This document shows, in pieces, positions 53,701-62,700 of a stretch of DNA of 64,000 nucleotides. The notes beneath the pieces were generated by a model. The model searched no databases. It was not told where the DNA came from and saw only the letters and a program-made list of their open reading frames with translations. The DNA comes from Lamellibrachia satsuma (Eukaryota > Annelida > Polychaeta > Sabellida > Siboglinidae). Position 1 is the stretch's first letter; each line of letters opens with the position of its first letter. The position numbers and the translations under genes are program-made. The stretch is taken from NCBI GenBank assembly GCA_033239005.1, contig BSQZ01000005.1:14137501-14201500 (forward strand), written 5' to 3'.

Positions 53701-56700
53701 AAAAGTTATACTGCCACACAGGTAAATATAATTTATACTGCCACACAGGTAAACATAACAAAAGTTATACTGCCACACAGGTAAACATAGCTTATACTGC
53801 CCTACAGGTAAACGTAGCTTGTACTGAGCAGTTTCCAGTTCCACACAGGTCAGAGAAAAGCAGGAAACTTCCTCCTCGGTTCAAGTTTCACTGGTTTTTA
53901 TATTTTTCCTTGTTTTTTAATGTGCTGTTTTATGGGTCACCATTTTGCTGTGCCATTCTTGCGAGTGAGAAAATATGAAATCTCTTGAATAATAACATGA
54001 CTCCGGCAGTGATATATATAAAATGACATGGTCATTGCTAATAATAACATGACTCTGGCAGTGATATATATATAAAATGACATGGTCATTGCTAATAATA
54101 ACATGACTCCGGCAGTGATATATATAAAATGACATGGTCATTGCTAATAATAACATGACTCCGGCAGTGATACATATAAAATGACATGGTCATTGCTAAT
54201 AATAACATGACTCCGGCAGTGATATATATAAAATGACATGGTCATTGCTAATAATAACATGACTCCGGCAGTGATACATATAAAATGACATGGTCATTGC
54301 TAATAATAACATGACTCCGACAGTGATATATATAAAATGACATGGTCATTGCTAATAATAACATGACTCCGGCAGTGATATATATAAAATGACATGGCCA
54401 TTGCTAATAATAACATGACTCTGGCAGTGATATATATAAAATGACATGGCCATTGCTAATAATAACATGACTCCGGCAGTGATATATATAAAATGACATG
54501 GCCATTGCTAATAAAAACCAACACCTAAAGGGATGAAGTGCAGGGGTTTAAGACTGGTACATCCACCATGTTCTCTCTGTTTACACACATCTTTGTGATG
54601 CATGAAGGATCACCAGTAGGTGGTTTGCAGGTCATGTGACTTAAGTCAGTTGACTCAGTTCTATAAGTGACGAATACCCAGATAATCTTGTGCCAACTGG
54701 TCAATGTTTGCCTTGAATCAACAGGTCAGGTGCACAGCTGTCAACCAACATAGCTAACTAGCAACATTAACATCAGCAAATGGTCTGTAGTGAAGGTAAA
54801 TTAGCACTTGTGTAAGAGGGAACTGTACTGAACCCTGTATACAACACGGCCAGATGACACTAGAGAATGCATAAAACAATAAAAATGTCTGTATTTTCCG
54901 TGTGCACGCTATATGAATCACCATGTTATAAATAGCGATGAAAACTGACTGTCAAAAATGGGACAAAACCAAACAAGTTAAATTAGGCATACATTGTTGA
55001 GCCTTTGTTGCGAATCACGTGTTTATTTGACTTAAAACGGATCAGTAGTGCGATGTGTGCTGATCTGCAACTCAACAAAACTTTAGTTGTATGTTGATTT
55101 GGCCGGACCAACAGTTTTTGATCCGATCCGACAAAAGTTTAGCCATGTAAAGCATTAAAACAGGTAGTGTTGGGACATGTATCACTTCAATAGGCCTGAC
55201 AAGTGAGCACATTCTATGGAATCAATGATAGTTTGTCTGGTGAGGCTTTCGTTCATTTTGTCACAATTTCTCTGAACCGCAGTCCATACGAGTAATCCTG
55301 CACTGTTGTCAACAAGTCATCCAAACTTGTCACACTTCACAGAGGTGCTACCAATAAACTCAGGTGCGTCTTTCACCAAACTCAGATGATTCTTTCAACA
55401 AACTCAGGTGAGTCTTTTGTCAAACTCAGGGGTGTCTTTCAACAAACTCAAGTGTGTCTTTCAACAAACTCAGCTGTCAAATATAACACCCTGACTGTGA
55501 CAATTCAAATAAAAAACGCTTCAGGTGGATAGATAGTTTATGGGTGAACATTCTTGCATTGCTCGCATATCAACCATGAAGTGATATGGAGGTGGTCCCT
55601 ACTCGCTGGAAGGAGGTGGTCCCTACTCGCTGGAAGGAGGTGGTCCCTACTCGCTGGAAGGAGGTGGTCCCTACTCGCTGGAAGGAGGTGGTCCCTACTC
55701 GCTGGAACGTGTTATTACACAGTTGTTAGAAAGTACTTATGAGCCCCACACTGGATGATCAATCAGTGTCTGGGCAATTGTGGCTAACTTAGATGTCAAG
55801 TCAGTCTTGCATCTCTTTCTTTACGCATAAGTAACTCGCACCATATATATATATATCTGCTAGTGAATGTATCACACATTAGTCACCAGATTTTATGTGG
55901 GTTTCTTTCTAGTGTCCCTAGGTGAAGACAGTTCCATTTAGACCCAGAATTAACTAGGTTGCCACCCTGATGTAGCACATTGTGCACACACAAACTTGTG
56001 TGCACGCACAAACTTGTAACACTTGTTCGTGTCTCTCAGTACCACTGCCGGTTGTAGGATGTTTTTATGCAGCTGCTGGTACAGTGCCCATCCTAACTAC
56101 ACATTTACTCCCTGTGTGGAATAGTTTACATCCCTGTAGAATGAACCTATGGATTTAGTGTCTCATCTAAAAGACACAAAGGCAAAGTGGGGTGAATGAC
56201 ATTGCCCAATTTTCGAAATGGAAGCAGATGGACTCGACCCCTGGTGTTGTCAACTGACAGTCCAGTGCTCTGACCACAGAGCTTCTGTGCTCCACCCAGT
56301 CACTAAACAATGTGGGTCTTGCAGCACTACATGGCTGTTTGTGTAGGCTCATATTTCACAAACACCAACTCTCTATTTATATTAAAACCTTTACACTGAA
56401 CGCGAAAGCCACTTACACAGTGTTTACAACTACTGAGGTCTACTGGACAGCCAATATCCCATTTGTGGCCCCAAAACTTGCCCATTTACCTTAACAATCA
56501 GCTGTGTGCAGATATGCATTTGATAAACTATGACTGATCAATGGCATATTTATGTGGCCATTAGACCATGGTCCCCTAAATACGCCAAGATCCTAGATAT
56601 GTCACTGTGACCGATCTTTCATAATAAGCTATACGACCCCGGAAAGTGTTTCCACACAATCAATTTGTGAAACTTGGGAATCATGCCAACTTGTGCATCT

Positions 56701-59700
56701 GAATGAACTGTACATAGCAGTACATGCCAACTTATGTATCTGAATGTGCATGTACATAGCAGTACATGCCAACTTGTGTATCTGAATGTGCATGTACATA
56801 GCAGTACATGCCACTTGTGTATCTGAATGAACTGTACATAGCAGTACATGCCAACTTGTGTATCTGAATGTGCATGTACATAGCAGTACATGCCAACTTG
56901 TGTATCTGAATGTGCATGTACATAGCAGTACATGCCAACTTGTGTATCTGAATGAACTGTACATAGCAGTACATGCCAACTTGTGTATCTGAATGTGCAT
57001 GTACATAGCAGTACATGCCAACTTGTGTATCTGAATGAACTGTACATAGCAGTACATGCCAACTTGTGTATCTGAATGTGCATGTACATAGCAGTACATG
57101 CCAACTTGTGTATCTGAATGTGCATGTACATAGCACTACATGCCAACTTGTGCATCTGAATGTGCATGTACATAGCAGTACATGCCAACTTGTGTATCTG
57201 AATGTGCATGTACATAGCAGTACATGCCAACTTGTGTATCTGAATGAACTGTACATAGCAGTACATGCCAACTTGTGTATCTGAATGTGCATGTACATAG
57301 CAGTACATGCCAACTTGTGTATCTGAATGTGCATGTACATAGCAGTACATGCCAACTTGTGTATCTGAATGAACTGTACATAGCAGTACATGCCAACTTG
57401 TGTATCTGAATGTGCATGTACATAGCAGTACATGCCAACTTATGTATCTGAATGAACTGTACATAGCAGTACATGCCAACTTGTGTATCTGAATGTGCAT
57501 GTACATAGCAGTACATGCCAACTTGTGTATCTGAATGAACTGTACATAGCAGTACATACCAACTTGTGTATCTGAATGTGCATGTACATAGCAGTACATG
57601 CCAACTTGTGTATCTGAATGAATTGTATATGTATCTGAATGAACTGTGTACATAACAGTACATGCATCTAATGATGCCAACTTCTTCCAAGTATCTAAAT
57701 ACAAAGACAATAGGATGGTTTAGGCTGATGTTACCCCAGGGGTAATACTGGGTGTGCTACGAACTCAAAGAACGTATATAAAACACGTATGTGATCTTCT
57801 GTTTTTTCAGTCTTGTTTTTACCTGGCTAATGAATAGAAATGATTGGCTGGTGTGTTTCAAACAGCCAAATGATGGCTTTCTTTTTTACAAGGACATTAT
57901 TAACTAGCCTGCTACCCCACCCCTCCACCTGTGTCTGTTACCCCACCCCTCCACCTGTGTCTGTTACCCCACCCTTCCACTTGATGCCATTCATACATAA
58001 ATCACACGTGATATTTGACAGGAAGCACGTGGAGATAACCACCACAAACAATGTCTTTGCTGGAGTGCATTTGTTCAATATGACAACAGTCTTTTATATT
58101 TATTCATAACATTTGATTGTCCTTGACCAATTTGGGTGAAATCTGGTCCCATGGTTATTGATGTTTCTAAACTGAGCAGATAACTAAGTACTAATGTCTG
58201 CCTCATTCTCATACTCTACATTCTCTACCCAGTGATAGCTCAATTGTCTACCCAGCGATAGCTCAATTGTCTACCCAGTGATAGCTCAATTGTCTACCCA
58301 GTGATAGCTCAATTGTCTACCCAGCGATAGCTCAATTGTCTACCCAGCGATAGCTCAATTATTGTAATGTACACAGCTATTTTGCCTGGATGGAAAATTA
58401 CGATACAGATGAATTTCATTGGCGCAATAACATTCCTCAACTTTGAATATTCATTCACATACACTAATGCTGCATTCGAATACAGTCATACTTCTTGTGA
58501 ATACAAGTTCACAATATGTAAATAGAGTTCACGAACCCAGTGAACTTGTAAATATGAGTTGTCAACTGACTCATTAAAAAATTTAAAGTTCTCAACTGGT
58601 AATTAAACGTTCACCGTGGTTGTGAACTGTATGTACATGTTGTGAACTGTTAAACATGAGCGCACTAGTACGCAGCATTAGTACATTAGTAATGTGATTG
58701 TGACTAACTCACACATGTTCAGGGCACCCTATACATTTTCACTTCCTTGGAGCACGTTGTGTGTATGTGAGAATCTCAGTTTTCGTTAAATTAAAACCTT
58801 AAACTTCCCCCTTTCCACCAGCTACGTGACAAATTATCAACTTCATCAACATGTGGATGTTTATTTTTCAAATAGAACATTGTTTTGTGTGTGTGTGTGT
58901 TCATAAAGGTAAAAGGTAAAGGTACGTTCTTATATAGCGCTGTATCCGGTCCATAGGACTGCTCAAAGCGCTTTACACTTCACCCCCTGGCAGACCTGTT
59001 CATTCCAAGGCCATCTCAACTTCTTTGGGAAGTATTCAGCCACGCTGCAATTGCTGCACGAAGGCTATTCGTTCACATATCCACCACTGTCTGTATTGCC
59101 AGGTACTCATTTATACAGCTGAGTGAACTGTGGCAACGTGGGGTGATCAAACTTGCCAAAGGTTCGAAGCGACCGCAGTGGGATTTGAAACCGGGTTCTC
59201 TCGACTGAAAGTCCGGCCTTCTAACCGGTATGCTGTCGCGCCCCGTGTGCATGCGATTTGACAGATTTTATGTGACCACTGATGCAGTGCTAGGCGCACA
59301 CTGTTAAACTTTTGTTGCAAGTCATTTGTGCAACTGGGTCAGCTGTGCACACTGCACAACATTAATTTGTTGGCGTGATTCAAATTTCGAATCATTACAG
59401 CAAATGTTGTGCCGGTCAAATGAACACGCGACTCAAGTTTTGTTGAGTTGTGGACCAGCATACATCGCACGACTGATGCAGTATAAGTCAAATAAATACA
59501 CGATTCGCAACAAAAGTTTAGCACTGTGCGCCTGGCATAACCCACCCAGGCAATCCTGTAGAGGACAGGTGTGCCAAAGTCTCGCAAGATCCAATAAATA
59601 TATCCCAGTTTCCACGATGAACCCCTTTTGGGCATGAGCAGCAAAACCAGCTTGTGTAGATAATCCTAAGGGTTCGTTTCTGGTTGTACATATTTCTGTT

Positions 59701-62700
59701 GCCAGTCTTACAGGTGTGCACGACTCAGGGTTGGCACCAGTCTTACAGGTGTGCACGACTCAGGGTTGGCACCAGTCTTACAGGTGTGCACGACTCAGGG
59801 TTGGAACCAGTCTTACAGGTGTGCACGACTCAGGGTTGGCACCAGTCTTACAGGTGTGCATCACTCAGGGTTGACACCAGTCTTACAGGTGTGCACCACT
59901 CAGGGTTGACACCAGTCTTACAGGTGTGAATCACTCAGGGTTGACACCAGTCTTACAGGTGTGCACGACTCAAGGTTGACACCAGTCTTACAGGTGTGCA
60001 TCACTCAGGGTTGACACCAGTCTTACAGGTGTGTACCACTCAGGGTTGACACCAGTCTTACAGGTGTGCACCACTCAAGGTTGGCACAAGTCTTACAGGT
60101 GTGCACCACTCAGGGTTGGCACCTGTAGTTAGTGGTTGATGTGTAAACAACATTTGCAGTTGGTTACATGTTCCCAAATCCTCAACAAGCATTGTAAGAT
60201 TCTTAGACTTCTTTCTAATAACACTGAAAGGAAATCTTGTTTCAAAACATTGAACAGCTCCCAGTCTTAATGGAACTAAATCTGATTGTTTATATCATAA
60301 AATCATGTATAGATTAAATCTATATCCTAACATTTTCACTGCCCAGATGAATTTTAATGAACCACATTTTAGAAACGTTACTGGTTTTATGTGAATGTTT
60401 CTGGGTGAACATCATGTTTACATTACATGCGGAGTAAACACATCATGTTTACATTACATGCAGAGTAAACACATCATGTTTACATTACATGCAGAGTAAA
60501 CACAATTTTATGGGTAATAATGACATGTGCATCACGTGATCCATGATTACCTGACCCGGTACATTTTGTAGAGAAAGAAAATTGTTGACAGCAGTTGGTG
60601 AAAAAATGATGTACTGAACAGCAAGATCAATATTCATAAAGAGATAATGGTCTAACTATGCTAAAACCACTGCATTCTACCAGGTGTATGTCATCATTCT
60701 ACCAGGTGTATGTCATCATTCTACCAGGTGTATGTCATCATTCTACCAGGTGTATGTCATCATTCTACCGGGTGTATGTCATCATTCTACCAGGTGTATG
60801 CCATCATTCTACCAGGTGTATGCCATCATTCTACCAGGTGTATGTCATCATTCTACCAGGTGTATGTCATCATTCTACCAGGTGTATGCCATCATTCTAC
60901 TAGGTGTATGCCATCATTCTACCAGGTGTATGCCATCATTCTACCAGGTGTATGCCATCATTCTACCAGGTGTATGTCATCATTCTACCAGGTGTATGTC
61001 ATCATTCTACCAGGTGTATGTCATCATTCTACCAGGTGTATGTCATCATTCTACCAGGTGTATGTCATCATTCTACCAGGTGTATGTCATCATTCTACCA
61101 GGTGTATGTCATCATTCTACCAGGTGTATGCCATCATTCTACTAGGTGTATGTCATCATTCTACCAGGTGTATGTCATCATTCTACCAGGTGTATGTCAT
61201 CATTCTACCAGGTGTATGTCATCATTCTACCAGGTGTATGTCATCATTCTACCAGGTGTATGCCATCATTCTACTAGGTGTATGTCATCATTCTACCAGG
61301 TGTATGCCATCATTCTACCAGGTGTATGTCATCATTCCACCAGGTGTATGACATTCTAGTTCTACCAGGTGTACGACATCATTCTAGTTCTACCAGGTAT
61401 ATGACATTCTAGTTCTACCAGGTGTACGACATCATTCTAGTTCTACCAGGTGTATGCCATCATTCTACCAGGTGTATGTCATCATTCTACCAGGTGTATG
61501 TCATCATTCCACCAGGTGTATGACATTCTAGTTCTACCAGGTGTATGACATCATTCTACCAGGTGTGTGCCATCATTCTACCAGGTGCATGACATTCTAG
61601 TTCTACCAGGTGTATGACATCATTCTACCAGGTGTGTGCCATCATTCTACCAGGTGCATGACATTCTAGTTCTACCAGGTGTATGACATCATTCTCTGAC
61701 AGTTTGATATGAAAATACAAATTCTGAATCTGTGATCATTTGAAAACAAAATCAGTCTAAGCTTTGTTAATTTGCAGATGACACAAAAGTGTTTAGAAAG
61801 GTTAACACCGATGGTGATAAACAACATTTACAAAATTATCTAGACAGATTAGTGAAATGGTCTGAGAAATGGCAGATGTTGTTCAATTTAGGGAAATGTA
61901 AATGCCTACATACAGGACATGGGAACTTGGATGTAAATTATAAAATGGGAGATACTGTTCTGGGTACTACTTTAAAAGAAAAGGAATTAGGAGTTACAAT
62001 AAGTGCTGATATGAAAGTTTCAGAGCAGTGTGGTATTGCAGCTTCAAAGGGTAATCAAATTCTTGGGTTGATTAGGAGAAACATAACTTACAAGGATAAA
62101 AAGCTAATTATACCTCTGTATAAAGCAATAGTTGGACCTCATTTAGAATACTGTATACAAGCATGGAGACCATATTGTAAGAAGTATATAGATACGCTTG
62201 AACACATATAGAGGAGAGCAACTAAAATTATTCTAGAACTGAGAGACCTTAGTTATGAAGAACGCCTGACAGAATGTGGTTTAACAACTCTAGAGACAAG
62301 GAGGTTAAGAGGAGATCAGATTGATGTTTTTAAGCTACTGAATTGGTATGAAAATATTGATAGAAATATGTTTTTCTCTCTCAAGAAAAATAGCAGAACT
62401 AGAGGACATGAGCTAAGTTAGTAAAGGATCAGTGTAGATTGGATATCAGGAAGTACTCATTCTCACAGAAGACAGTAAATGAATGGAACAAATTATCTGT
62501 GGATTGTATAACCACTAGCAGCGTGAATATGTTTAAATACAAGTTGGACACATATCTCAGGAGGGCGGGTTACACGTAGACGAACACTGATGGACTCTTG
62601 ATATGCCAATGGCTTCCTTGTCCACTTGCCATCTGGGCCTTTGGCTTGGATGGCAAATCTTGTTAAATCTTTATTTATCTCAAGGATATGTCAACGGTTT

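Noticed and set aside
52921..53725. 231-codon minus frame running into PLC exon 2
   Set aside because: Only 53007-53159 is coding; the rest is the 27-bp array read through the intron.
56619..57710. 363-codon minus frame
   Set aside because: Made by the 41/42-bp array; unit length changes shift it among frames.
59160..59245. Functional tRNA gene
   Set aside because: The tRNA-like block is imperfect and continues into a SINE body and tail.
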